The notes beneath the pieces were generated by a model, which was given only the letters and a program-made list of their open reading frames with translations, made no database searches and had not been told where the DNA came from. A stretch of DNA of 64,000 nt from Paenibacillus dokdonensis (GTDB lineage Bacteria; Bacillota; Bacilli; Paenibacillales; Paenibacillaceae), in contig NZ_STGQ01000002.1 in NCBI RefSeq assembly GCF_004916975.1, forward strand, positions 310,001 through 374,000, in the 5' to 3' direction. Shown one piece after another: positions 9,941-17,855 of this stretch (within the stretch, counting starts at the first letter, position 1; the number at the start of each line of letters is the position of its first letter). A program made the position numbers and the translations under genes.

Positions 9941-11101
9941 TCAGACGGAGCTCAAAATCCGCTCAATCATCTGTTCCATGGACTGCTTATATGCTGAAAG
10001 TCTGTAAATCCGGTCAAATTCATCATACCGTGCTTGGAATCTCCGCTGCAGCGGGGCGTCTGGATATGCCTTTTCAAGAAAATCCAGCGTGCCAACGACG
10101 GACTTTACGAGCAGCGGCATATTATGCGCCTCTTCGCCGACCGTAAGACCATGTTCAAACGCTGCCACAGCCTCTGGACGGCGCCCCTGAAGCATGAGCA
10201 GTCTTCCCTTTAAACCATGATAGGTACAGATTTCTCTCAAATAGGGAGCTGCAGCCAACCTATCCTCTATCCACTTTGAGCAGCGCTCTGCCTCTGGAAT
10301 ATCGCCTGCAACGAGATGAATGTACATTTCCGCCAATGCGATATGAACGTTGAAGCTATCCAGCTCGCCTTCTAACCTCTCGATAAACCGATATGCCTTC
10401 TGCACCCGCCGGAGATCCTCTTCAATACGGCCATTGTCGGCATAGAGGCCCAGTATATTCAATACTTCCAGTTCACGGTGCTCCTGATCCGGAAGGATTT
10501 TGGATTGAATTGCCTGCTCAAAGTACCTCAGACATTTCTGCGGCTCCTTGTAATAGGTACTGTAGGATGCAAGCAGCCAATATAATTTGTCACGATCTTC
10601 AGCTTCAGGACTGTGCAGAAACCAATCCAAGTCTGCCTGCACAAACCGCAGGAATATCAGATGCGGTGAATCGATGTTTACACCAAGCAGCTCCTGCTGA
10701 TTCGCGAGAGCCAGCATCGACTTGCTTTGGCCAAGCAGTTGGTAGGTGTCCATCAGCTGCCAAATCTGCTTCTGCAATCCGCTATCCCTCAGCGATGGAA
10801 CGGCAAGCTCTGGGGCTTCTTTCATCGTTAAGCTGTATCCAAGGCCTCGCACGGTAGCAAGCCGGATCTGTCCGCTCCAGCGCTTCAGCCTTTTCCGGAG
10901 CCTGTACACGTGGTCGTCCACCGTGCGCTCGCCCGGATATTCCATCGGCCAGACCCGGTCCAGCAGCTGCTCCCTCGTGAAGGTCTGTCCGGCATGCCGG
11001 TAGAGAAACTGAAGGAGCGCATATTCCTTGGCCAGAAGCGAGATGGTGTCCGACTTATAGGTCACGGAATAATCATTTGGGTGAAAGTCCAGATAGGCCA
11101 T
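9941..11101 (-). CDS. Winged-helix regulator with TPR-like C-terminal region
   Basis: A 386-residue cytoplasmic regulator. Residues about 1-95 form an OmpR/PhoB-type winged helix (EYALLQFLYRHAGQTFTREQ, then VDDHVYRLRKRL and VRGLGYSL), but there is no receiver domain in front of it. The remaining 290 residues are helical with repeated two-helix units resembling TPR or bacterial transcriptional-activator repeats. AAAGGGG precedes the ATG. It lies immediately upstream of the MFS exporter, so local control of export is likely. What signal the repeat region reads is unknown. Confidence 0.8.
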   Translation of the reverse strand: MAYLDFHPNDYSVTYKSDTISLLAKEYALLQFLYRHAGQTFTREQLLDRVWPMEYPGERTVDDHVYRLRKRLKRWSGQIRLATVRGLGYSLTMKEAPELAVPSLRDSGLQKQIWQLMDTYQLLGQSKSMLALANQQELLGVNIDSPHLIFLRFVQADLDWFLHSPEAEDRDKLYWLLASYSTYYKEPQKCLRYFEQAIQSKILPDQEHRELEVLNILGLYADNGRIEEDLRRVQKAYRFIERLEGELDSFNVHIALAEMYIHLVAGDIPEAERCSKWIEDRLAAAPYLREICTYHGLKGRLLMLQGRRPEAVAAFEHGLTVGEEAHNMPLLVKSVVGTLDFLEKAYPDAPLQRRFQARYDEFDRIYRLSAYKQSMEQMIERILSSV

Positions 11102-11228
11102 GCTGCTTCCCCTTTCAACGGATGTCCGTTCTTTTCTGTAAGCTTATTAAAGCATATGCAGGATTTGGGTTACAAGATGGTTTAGCGTAAGGTGTTTCAT
11201 TATTTAGCTGGCATCTATTCACACATAC

Positions 11229-11268
11229 AAAAAGGCTGCCCCATCCCTTTCGGGATGCAGACAGCCTT
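11229..11268 (-). terminator. Terminator of yclNOPQ
   Basis: On the minus strand, the stem AAGGCTG...CAGCCTT encloses a second stem CATCCC/GGGATG, with T5 following. It lies 40 bases past the yclQ stop. Confidence 0.85.
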
Positions 11269-11307
11269 ACCGCCATTGCCGGCGGGTTACTCATGTCCTT
11301 GTAAAGC

Positions 11308-12294
11308 TTAGTTGATGCTCGCTCCGACTTCCTTCACCATTTCCTGAACGGACAGCAGGCCGCCGCCGGAGAGGTACCAGTAGTTCGGATCGAGGTAGAC
11401 GATATGTCCGTCTTTCGATGCATTCGTGTTTTTCACCAGCTCGTTTTCAACGGTTTTCTTGGCAGCTGCTCCATCCTTATCCGTTGCTACCGCAGCATCG
11501 CGGTCAACGACAAACAGGTAGTCTGGGTTTTTCTCGGCTACGTACTCGGAGGTTACGCTTTGGCCATGCGTCGATACTTCGATCTTGTCGTCCGCTGGGG
11601 CAAATCCAAGCACATCATGGATGATGCCGAAACGGGAGTTCGGGCCGTACGCGCTCAGCTTGCCTTCATTGGAAAGCACGATCAGGGCCTTTTTGCCGGA
11701 AGCTGCTGCTTTATCATGCACTTCCGCGATAGACTTATCGATGCTTTCAAGCTCGGTTTTAATTTCTGCTTCCTTACCGAAGATTTGGCCGACCGTATTC
11801 ATATTTTCCTTGAAGGAATCCATGAATTTAGTTGTATCCAGTCCAAGATATACCGTTGGGGCAATCTTGTTCAGTTCCTCATATGCATCGGATTGTCTGC
11901 CGGAAATGATAATCAGGTCAGTTTTCAGTGCATTGATTTTTTCAAAATCAGGCTCTTTCAAACTGCCCACGTTCTTATATGCATCTTTATCTTCGTATTT
12001 GGACAAATATGGCGGAATGTTAGCTTGCGGCACGCCCGTTACGGCAACTCCCAGCTTATCGAGCGTATCCAGAATCCCGAAGTCGAATACAACGACCTTT
12101 TGCGGGTTCTTCTTCACTTTGGCTTCGCCAAGCTTATGTTTAATGGTGATTTCCTCGGAACCCTCTGTAGCAGCAGCCGCATTGGCTTCGGTTTCCTTGA
12201 CCGGCGATTCGGCATTATTATTGTTACCGCAAGCAGCCAGTACGAATACCAGCATTGCAGATATGATCAGCATGAACATGTTTCTTGTTTTCAA
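11308..12294 (-). CDS. yclQ: Petrobactin-type siderophore-binding lipoprotein YclQ
   Basis: A 328-residue periplasmic-binding-type lipoprotein that captures ferric siderophore at the cell surface. The start is taken as a TTG at 12292-12294 with GAGGTGA in front, giving a clean signal peptide ending in lipobox LAAC with C22. Blocks VVVFDFGILDTLDKLGV, STHGQSVTSEYV and YWYLSGGGL match Bacillus YclQ closely as I recall it. It is the last gene of the operon, behind the ATPase. The 343-base gap to yclP is unusual for such an operon and contains the 149-bp repeat element, which may uncouple its expression from the permease genes. The long upstream extension of the open frame reads through that repeat and is not real. 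Confidence 0.93.
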   Translation of the reverse strand: MKTRNMFMLIISAMLVFVLAACGNNNNAESPVKETEANAAAATEGSEEITIKHKLGEAKVKKNPQKVVVFDFGILDTLDKLGVAVTGVPQANIPPYLSKYEDKDAYKNVGSLKEPDFEKINALKTDLIIISGRQSDAYEELNKIAPTVYLGLDTTKFMDSFKENMNTVGQIFGKEAEIKTELESIDKSIAEVHDKAAASGKKALIVLSNEGKLSAYGPNSRFGIIHDVLGFAPADDKIEVSTHGQSVTSEYVAEKNPDYLFVVDRDAAVATDKDGAAAKKTVENELVKNTNASKDGHIVYLDPNYWYLSGGGLLSVQEMVKEVGASIN

Positions 12295-12373
12295 AGTGGT
12301 CACCTCATAATTATAATTTTTATAAATTAGTATGGCCGCATCTTCTGCCAAGGTGGCTAGGTATAGTTCGGAA

Positions 12374-12522
12374 GTAGCGGAGGGGGCGGAATCGTTTTGA
12401 AGAAGCGTTAGCGTTCGCCTTTGCATCCGAATTTCTACATTTATAAAAAATATAATCAAGAAATTTGGATGCAACAGCGATCGGAAGAACGATCCGTCAC
12501 CGTAGCGGCCCACCGTGCAAAG
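12374..12522 (+). repeat. 149-bp structured intergenic repeat, copy 1
   Basis: It aligns without gaps to 26886-27034. The central stem is TTGCATCCGAATTTCT at 12420-12435 pairing with AGAAATTTGGATGCAA at 12459-12474 around an AT-rich loop. An outer stem joins CGGAATCGTT (12387-12396) to GAACGATCCG (12486-12495), flanked by a GC-rich arm pair. Compared with copy 2, paired positions change together, and the imperfect positions are mostly G-T pairs on this strand. Six-base TATAGT sequences flank it (12362-12367 and 12524-12529), possibly by chance. It lies between yclP and yclQ, antisense to the operon. Confidence 0.88.
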
Positions 12523-12637
12523 AATATAGTCAGAGCCATTTTATAAAATTATGCGATGCAAGCCGTGCTGCCGGGCCCTGGCATGCTGGCGGCGCACCCC
12601 ATATCATTACCGAAAGTTAGAATTCCAAGAGACATCT

Positions 12638-13396
12638 CTAAGCGAAATAAATGCAGATGCGATGATCGTTGATCGTTTCGATCTGGATATCCATGCCGTA
12701 TACCTGCTTGAGCACAGGGGAATCTATAATTTCCGCGGCGGGTCCTTCCTTGACGACTCTCCCGTTTTTGAGAGCTACGATATCATCCGAATATACAGAT
12801 GCAAAGTTAATATCATGAATGACGATAATGACGGTTTTGCCAAGCTCATCCACCATCCGCCGCAGTACCTTCATAATTTGCACGGAATGCTTCATATCCA
12901 GGTTGTTCAGCGGTTCATCGAGCAGCACATATTCCGTATCCTGCGCGATGACCATCGCGATAAATGCACGCTGCTGTTGACCCCCGCTCAGCTGATCCAG
13001 ATACTGATGCTGCATCTCCTCAAGCTCCATGTACCGGATCGCCTCATCGACATATTCCCAATCCTCCGGTTTCAGCTTGCCTTGGGAGTATGGGAACCGT
13101 CCAAAGCTGACCAGCTCGCGGATCGTAAGACGGACATTGATATGGTTGGACTGCTTGAGAATCGATATTTTCTTGGCGAGATCACTGCTCTTGCATTTGT
13201 CGACGGACTCGCCTTCGATCAGAATGTCGCCTCCGTCCTTTTTGATGAGGCGGCTGATCAGGGACAGGAGCGTGCTTTTGCCTGCCCCGTTCGCACCAAT
13301 GAAGGAAGTGATTTTCCCTTTGCCGATGCGGACAGACACGTCATCCAGGACCGTTTTGCCATTGTATAGTTTGGTTACATTGTTGACCTCAATCAC
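12638..13396 (-). CDS. yclP: Siderophore ABC importer ATPase YclP
   Basis: A 252-residue ATPase that powers uptake through YclN/YclO. The Walker A motif is GANGAGKST (34-42), the signature is LSGGQQQR and the Walker B is YVLLDEPLNNLD, followed by the switch His in IVIHDINFA. All catalytic residues are present. Its start overlaps the yclO stop by four bases (ATGA), so it is coupled. The order permease-permease-ATPase-binding protein is the same as in Bacillus subtilis yclNOPQ. Confidence 0.95.
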   Translation of the reverse strand: MIEVNNVTKLYNGKTVLDDVSVRIGKGKITSFIGANGAGKSTLLSLISRLIKKDGGDILIEGESVDKCKSSDLAKKISILKQSNHINVRLTIRELVSFGRFPYSQGKLKPEDWEYVDEAIRYMELEEMQHQYLDQLSGGQQQRAFIAMVIAQDTEYVLLDEPLNNLDMKHSVQIMKVLRRMVDELGKTVIIVIHDINFASVYSDDIVALKNGRVVKEGPAAEIIDSPVLKQVYGMDIQIETINDHRICIYFA

Positions 13397-14337
13397 GACG
13401 ATTTACTCTCCTTTAGCAGCAGGTAGATGAAGTACACCCCTCCGGCCAGATTGATGATAACGCTCAGCGTGGTGGAGAAGGTGAATACCCGTTCAACCAG
13501 CAGTTGCCCGCCCACCAAGGCGATAATGCTGAGCAGTATGGCTCCGAGAATGAGAAGATGATGCTTGAAGGTTCTCATGAACTGATAACTGACGTTGGCA
13601 ACGAGAAGTCCGAGGAAGGTAATCGGACCAACCAGCGCTGTCGCAATGGAGATCAGAATCGCAACCACAACCAGCATTCTTTTCACAACCCGGTCATAAT
13701 CCACACCCAGATTGACTGCCTGATCCTTACCGAGAGCAATGACATCGAGATACTTGGCATATCGTGCAAAATAAACCGTGACTGCCGCCATCAATAGAAT
13801 CGATATCCACAGCAGCTCCGTGCTCACATTGTTGAAGCTTGCGAACATTTTATCCTGCACAATCTGGAATTCGTTCGGGTCGATCAGCACCTCCATGAAT
13901 GTCGACAAACTCTGGAACAATGTGCCGAAAATCAGCCCGAGCAGGAGCAAAAAGTAAATGTTCTGCCCTTCCCGCTTGAACAGCAGTTTGTAAAAGACCA
14001 CCGAGAAGAGTGCCATCAGGCCGACTGACAAGATAAAATTAACGTTCTTGCCCATCATGGTCAGCCCGGCTGAACCGAATATGTAAACCATAAAGGTCTG
14101 AAACAGCATATACAGGGAATCGAGTCCCATGATGCTCGGCGTCAGAATCCGGTTATTGGTGATGGTCTGAAAGACGACGGTGGAAAAAGCGATCGCCCCG
14201 CCTGTAATGATCATCGCCAGCACTTTCTTGCCCCTTCGCGGCAGGACATAGTCCCAATTGCCACCGGCTTGGATGAACATGAACACGAGTATCAGCGCAA
14301 GTGCGATAATCGATAGGAAAATCAGCTTTTTTTTCAT
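13393..14337 (-). CDS. yclO: Siderophore ABC importer permease YclO
   Basis: A 314-residue FecCD-type permease with about nine or ten membrane segments and the family glycine-rich loop (FLGLLVANVSYQFM) before the last segments. It overlaps yclN by four bases upstream and yclP by four bases downstream. It pairs with YclN to form the ferric-siderophore channel. The family assignment is clear, and the gene order supports the YclO name. Confidence 0.93.
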   Translation of the reverse strand: MKKKLIFLSIIALALILVFMFIQAGGNWDYVLPRRGKKVLAMIITGGAIAFSTVVFQTITNNRILTPSIMGLDSLYMLFQTFMVYIFGSAGLTMMGKNVNFILSVGLMALFSVVFYKLLFKREGQNIYFLLLLGLIFGTLFQSLSTFMEVLIDPNEFQIVQDKMFASFNNVSTELLWISILLMAAVTVYFARYAKYLDVIALGKDQAVNLGVDYDRVVKRMLVVVAILISIATALVGPITFLGLLVANVSYQFMRTFKHHLLILGAILLSIIALVGGQLLVERVFTFSTTLSVIINLAGGVYFIYLLLKESKSS

Positions 14338-15287
14338 GACGCATAAGCCTTTCTTCTCAGGAGTAGGAAAATGAAGATCGCGCTGCCTATGACGCCAACC
14401 GTGAGGCCGATGGAAATCTCATACGGATAAATGATGATCCGGCCCAAGATGTCGCAGAACAGAACGAACACGGCTCCAAGCAAGGCGGTATGCGCAAGAT
14501 TTTTTTTCAAATAATCACCTTGGTACATCGTCACGATGTTCGGAACGACCAGACCAAGAAATGGAATCGTACCTACCGTCAAAATAACCACCGCTGATAC
14601 CGCGGCGACCAGCACCAGACCAATATTCACCACAGCCTTGTAATTGAGGCCAAGATTGACTGCAAACTCCTCACCCATACCCGCAATCGTGAAGCGGTTC
14701 GCGAACAGATAAGCGATAATGAGGAGCGGAATGCTGACATACAGCATTTCATATCGTCCTTTGAGGACCGTTGAGAAATCACCCTGCAGCCAGGCGGACA
14801 TGTTCTGGATCAGATCATTTTTATAGGCAAAAAAAGTTGTGATCGAGCTGACGATATTACCGAACATCAGTCCCACCAGCGGAATGAATATCGTATCCTT
14901 AAACTTCACCTTATCGAGAATCCGCATGAAAATGAACGTGCCCAGCAAGGCGAAGAGGAAGGCAACCAATATCTTTTCCAGCGTGGTAGCATTCGAGAAC
15001 AGCATCATTGCCACCAAAATGCCGAATCTAGCTGAATCCATCGTGCCCGCCGTTGTTGGCGAAACAAATTTATTGCGAGTCAGCTGCTGCATAATCAGAC
15101 CAATGATGCTCATGCTGACGCCTGCGATGATTATGCTTACCAGCCTCGGCAGCCGGCTGACCCATAGTACCTGCTGCTGCTCCGGGGTTAGATGAAAAAG
15201 ATCCAGCGGAGAAATGTCCTTAACTCCCACGAACAGGGATATGATTGAAAAAACAACGAGCGCTACCCACAAGTACCAGATTTTCAT
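14334..15287 (-). CDS. yclN: Siderophore ABC importer permease YclN
   Basis: A 317-residue FecCD-type permease. An N-terminal membrane segment is followed by LPRLVSIIIAGVSMSIIGLIMQ, a typical family block split across the first helices (shown here in two parts: LPRLVSIIIAG and SMSIIGLIMQ), and then PFLGLVVPNIV near the C-terminal third. It is the first gene of the operon and starts 21 bases after a weak AAGGAAGAG ribosome site region. The promoter and Fur box at 15345-15407 lie directly upstream, so iron should repress the whole operon. Confidence 0.92.
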   Translation of the reverse strand: MKIWYLWVALVVFSIISLFVGVKDISPLDLFHLTPEQQQVLWVSRLPRLVSIIIAGVSMSIIGLIMQQLTRNKFVSPTTAGTMDSARFGILVAMMLFSNATTLEKILVAFLFALLGTFIFMRILDKVKFKDTIFIPLVGLMFGNIVSSITTFFAYKNDLIQNMSAWLQGDFSTVLKGRYEMLYVSIPLLIIAYLFANRFTIAGMGEEFAVNLGLNYKAVVNIGLVLVAAVSAVVILTVGTIPFLGLVVPNIVTMYQGDYLKKNLAHTALLGAVFVLFCDILGRIIIYPYEISIGLTVGVIGSAIFIFLLLRRKAYAS

Positions 15288-15344
15288 AACAAATTCGACT
15301 CTTCCTTATACGGTTTATATGCATAAAACTACATATATTAAGAA

Positions 15345-15359
15345 TGATACTCATTCTCA
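15345..15359 (-). promoter_or_regulatory. Fur box of yclNOPQ
   Basis: On the minus strand TGAGAATGAGTATCA matches the 7-1-7 Fur consensus TGATAATNATTATCA at all but two of the fixed positions. A further half-site-like TGATAAC overlaps the -10 region just upstream. The position is shortly after the predicted transcription start, suited to iron-dependent repression. Confidence 0.85.
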
Positions 15360-15379
15360 TTTAGATCGATTTAGTTATC

Positions 15380-15407
15380 ATTCTACCAGTTGGTTGGGTT
15401 TTGTCAA
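15380..15407 (-). promoter_or_regulatory. SigA-type promoter of yclNOPQ
   Basis: On the minus strand a perfect -35 TTGACA (15402-15407) and -10 TAGAAT (15380-15385) are separated by 16 bases. They lie 93 bases upstream of yclN, with the Fur box immediately downstream. Confidence 0.8.
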
Positions 15408-15466
15408 CCGCTTAAATATGATTAAATCAAGCTTTTTGGGGATCCATACAAAATGAAAAAACAGTG

Positions 15467-15498
15467 AAAAGGCCGTAACCTCAGGGGTTACAGCCCTT
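15467..15498 (-). terminator. Hairpin terminator upstream of the yclNOPQ promoter
   Basis: On the minus strand GGGCTGTAACC pairs with GGTTACGGCC, followed by TTTTC and a later T-run. No convincing minus-strand gene ends before it, so it may insulate the iron operon from antisense transcription. Confidence 0.55.
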
Positions 15499-15669
15499 AT
15501 ACTTGATGTTTCTATACAAAAAAGTGTATACATTTTATGCAAAGGCCGTCAGCAGCACCGCCAATGTATTCGTCAGCCCGTGAAAGCCGCCATGAATTTC
15601 ATCCGCCCTCTTCGGACATCGTAACAAGGAAATGCCATTTCCAATGTCGAAGGGAGCGTGAACGATAAG

Positions 15670-15804
15670 ATGACGGACAGCACACGTGAATTTGTGGACA
15701 AGGTTCATGACAATCAGGAAAAACAGCGTAAGAACAAGGAACATCATGGCCAAAATGTACAAAGTAAACAGCTGCCAAACAAGCAGCATAGTACGAATAA
15801 GTAG
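15670..15804 (+). CDS. DUF4023-like small protein
   Basis: A 44-residue, highly charged, soluble peptide beginning MTDSTREFVDKVHDNQEKQR and ending in LPNKQHSTNK. The arrangement (a start like STxEFVxKxHD, a basic/acidic helix, then KQLPNKQH) matches the DUF4023 family of very small Bacillus and Paenibacillus proteins as I recall it; the function is unknown. GGAG lies 13 bases before the ATG, a little far. A perfect terminator follows 38 bases after the stop, which supports a real transcription unit. A 123-residue frame on the other strand covers the same bases and is judged a shadow. Confidence 0.7.
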   Translation: MTDSTREFVDKVHDNQEKQRKNKEHHGQNVQSKQLPNKQHSTNK

Positions 15805-15842
15805 CTTAGCCGAATTATTGTGCAAAAGGATAATGACATCAT

Positions 15843-15868
15843 GGACTCTCAGACGAGAGTCCTTTTTT
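15843..15868 (+). terminator. Terminator of the DUF4023-like gene
   Basis: Perfect stem GGACTCTC/GAGAGTCC with an AGAC loop, followed by six T. Confidence 0.88.
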
Positions 15869-16245
15869 CGTTCCATAAACCCAAGCAACGAGGTGACGAC
15901 AGACACTGCAGCATGTCTGACCTAATATCCAGCAAGTGAGAGATACCTATCAGCATTTTTCCAAGGGGTATTTGTCCCGATTCTCTTGTCAACGCTTAAG
16001 ATATACTCCCGTTTTCTTTTTTCGATTGCAGGGAAAAATGATCCCCTTTCGTCTAATTAAATATCAACCTTTAAGACCAAGGTCTAGGATACAACTGGAC
16101 CCCAGTCAGTTTCGGATATTTGATGATTTCTTTAGAATGGTACAAAAGACAGGATTTGATTCCCCCCACAGGGATTATGCAGGTCATACGAATGAGTGCG
16201 AAATGCAGCTGGCAATGGGTTTTTCGCCATAAAAGGAGCAAAACC
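15869..16245. other. Non-coding stretch before the DedA gene
   Basis: I see no gene with a ribosome site in these 377 bases. Only the last part, with AAAAGGAG directly before the DedA start, has an assignable role. A 98-codon plus-strand frame has no recognisable protein character. Confidence 0.5.
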
Positions 16246-16896
16246 ATGGAATGGATGAACAATCTCTTTGAACAATATGGATATTTAGTGTTATTTCTTG
16301 GACTATTCTCAGAATCTCTGGCCCTTCCCTTCCCGGGAGAACTCGCGATGGCGATTTCCGGCCATATGTCCACGCTGGGCAACTTTCATATCCCCTTCAT
16401 CATCTTCTACTCCTATATCGGTGCCATTATAGGCACGACCATCACCTATTTCATAGGCTACAGGCTGGGGACGCCGTTTCTTGCGCAGTACGGAAAATAC
16501 GTTCTTCTAAATCAGGCGAGACTCGCCAAAGTAACGGAATGGTTTGGCAAATACGGCAACAAGCTGATTTTGGTGAGTTATTTTATTCCGGGATTACGTC
16601 ACTTTACGGGCTACGTTTCGGGAGTACTGAAAGTGCCGCAGCGCACCTTTTTCGCTTTGAACTATATCGGCGGCTTGGTATGGGTTCTGGTGTATGTATC
16701 CATCGGCAAAATATTCGGACCGGATATCGAGCATCTGCTCCATGTGGCTTCCCGTTACTTTGCTGCATCCATGGTCATCCTCGCGATTTTAATCACTCTC
16801 GTAGTGCTCCTGAAGAAAAACAAGGAGAGAATTTTCAGCCGTCTGCGGGGCAGATCCTCATCTTCTGGCAGCAAACAAAACGAAGAACGGGAATAA
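16246..16896 (+). CDS. DedA-family membrane protein
   Basis: A 216-residue membrane protein of the DedA/SNARE-associated group, whose members act in lipid flipping and membrane-potential maintenance. It has the diagnostic block ESLALPFPGELAMAISG near residues 24-40, then GTTITYFIGYRLG and the re-entrant motif FIPGLRHFTGYVSG with its conserved Arg. About five membrane segments and a basic C-terminal tail are seen. The ATG at 16246 is chosen for its AAAAGGAG; the frame extends 42 codons upstream without support. It stands alone, followed by a partial repeat element. Confidence 0.9.
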   Translation: MEWMNNLFEQYGYLVLFLGLFSESLALPFPGELAMAISGHMSTLGNFHIPFIIFYSYIGAIIGTTITYFIGYRLGTPFLAQYGKYVLLNQARLAKVTEWFGKYGNKLILVSYFIPGLRHFTGYVSGVLKVPQRTFFALNYIGGLVWVLVYVSIGKIFGPDIEHLLHVASRYFAASMVILAILITLVVLLKKNKERIFSRLRGRSSSSGSKQNEERE

Positions 16897-16936
16897 TCCG
16901 CATGAAGCAGCGTCGGGAATTCACTCCGAAGAAAAG

Positions 16937-16978
16937 CAACAGCGATCGGAGGAATGATTCGTACTCGGGGCGCCTCAC
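16937..16978 (+). repeat. Truncated copy of the 149-bp repeat (3' end only)
   Basis: The stretch CAACAGCGATCGGA, one variable base, then GAATGATTCGT matches the 3' third of the two full copies with few changes. It continues into a degenerate version of the GC-rich tail. The 5' two-thirds, including the partner strands of the stems, are missing. Confidence 0.65.
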
Positions 16979-16983
16979 AACGT

Positions 16984-17026
16984 AAAAAAGGGTATCCCAG
17001 TGGCCCATGGACCTTTGAGATACCCT
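16984..17026 (-). terminator. Terminator of the second sugar importer operon
   Basis: On the minus strand GGGTATC pairs with GATACCC with an internal GGTCCATGGGCC stem, followed by T6. It lies 11 bases past the stop of the permease gene at 17037. Confidence 0.88.
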
Positions 17027-17036
17027 ACGTCTACTT

Positions 17037-17855
17037 CTACTTCACCGCACCCTGTGTCACACCGTTGATGATCCACTTCTGCGCAAACAGGTAGATGATG
17101 ATCATTGGCAGCATGGCCATGAGATACGAAGCGAAGGCCAGGTTGAAATCCGTGTTGAACTGCCCCTGGAAAATGTACTGCACAAGCGGCAACGTGTACA
17201 TGCTCTGGTCGCTGATAATAATCAGCGGGAGCAGGAAGTCATTGTACGTCGACAGACAGATTAGAATGCCAACCGTGGCATTGATCGGTCCCATCAGCGG
17301 GAAAATAATCCGCCAGAATGTACTCCAGGTGCCCGCCCCATCTACCGTCGCCGCTTCTTCAAGAGCAATCGGAATCGAACGGATATAGCCGACATAGACG
17401 AATACGTTAAATGCCAGCGCGTATACCGTATGCAGGATCGTCAGCCCAACCAGGTTCGTCATATGCATCGCGGAAGTCAGCTTGACGATCGGAAGCATGA
17501 TAATCGGAAACGGGATAAACATCGCGCTGATAAAATAAAAATACAATCCTTTGAAAAACTTCCGGTTCATATTCCGTGCAATCGCATAAGCTACAAGCGA
17601 GTTCGTGAGCAGCGTCAGCACAACCGTGCAGAGCGTTACCAGCGCACTGTTGCGGAATGCCTGAAAGAAGTTCGTCATTTTCACCGCATTCCGGAAATTC
17701 TCCCAGTGGAAGGTCGTCGGAATGGCAAAAACCGAGCGCGTCATTTCCTCGGGATTTTTCAATGCGATCGTCAAGGTCATATACAGCGGAAACAGAATCA
17801 GAATCGTGCCTATCGCAACCAGGATCAGGACCAGCCAGTTTGTTTTCGTTCTCAT
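17037..17855 (-). CDS. ABC sugar permease, MalG/AraQ type
   Basis: A 272-residue carbohydrate permease of the CUT1 class with six membrane segments. The EAA loop (EAATVDGAGTWSTFWRIIFP) lies near residues 165-185, and the protein ends in GVTQGAVK, typical of MalG/AraQ-like proteins. Its start codon shares one base with the stop of the upstream permease (TAATG), so translation is coupled. It forms the importer with the 17855-18721 permease and the 18748-19971 lipoprotein. No ATPase is encoded nearby. Confidence 0.93.
   Translation of the reverse strand: MRTKTNWLVLILVAIGTILILFPLYMTLTIALKNPEEMTRSVFAIPTTFHWENFRNAVKMTNFFQAFRNSALVTLCTVVLTLLTNSLVAYAIARNMNRKFFKGLYFYFISAMFIPFPIIMLPIVKLTSAMHMTNLVGLTILHTVYALAFNVFVYVGYIRSIPIALEEAATVDGAGTWSTFWRIIFPLMGPINATVGILICLSTYNDFLLPLIIISDQSMYTLPLVQYIFQGQFNTDFNLAFASYLMAMLPMIIIYLFAQKWIINGVTQGAVK

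Noticed and set aside
12362..12529. TATAGT on both sides of repeat copy 1 as a target-site duplication
   Set aside because: Copy 2 has no matching flanking duplication, and a six-base AT-rich match can occur by chance.
12551..13369. 272-codon plus-strand frame
   Set aside because: It is antisense to the YclP ATPase with all ABC motifs intact.
15535..15906. 123-codon minus-strand frame with a hydrophobic middle
   Set aside because: It lies antisense to the DUF4023-like gene, has no ribosome site and reads like the reverse of a charged small protein. A minus-strand terminator at 15467-15498 is the only point in its favour.
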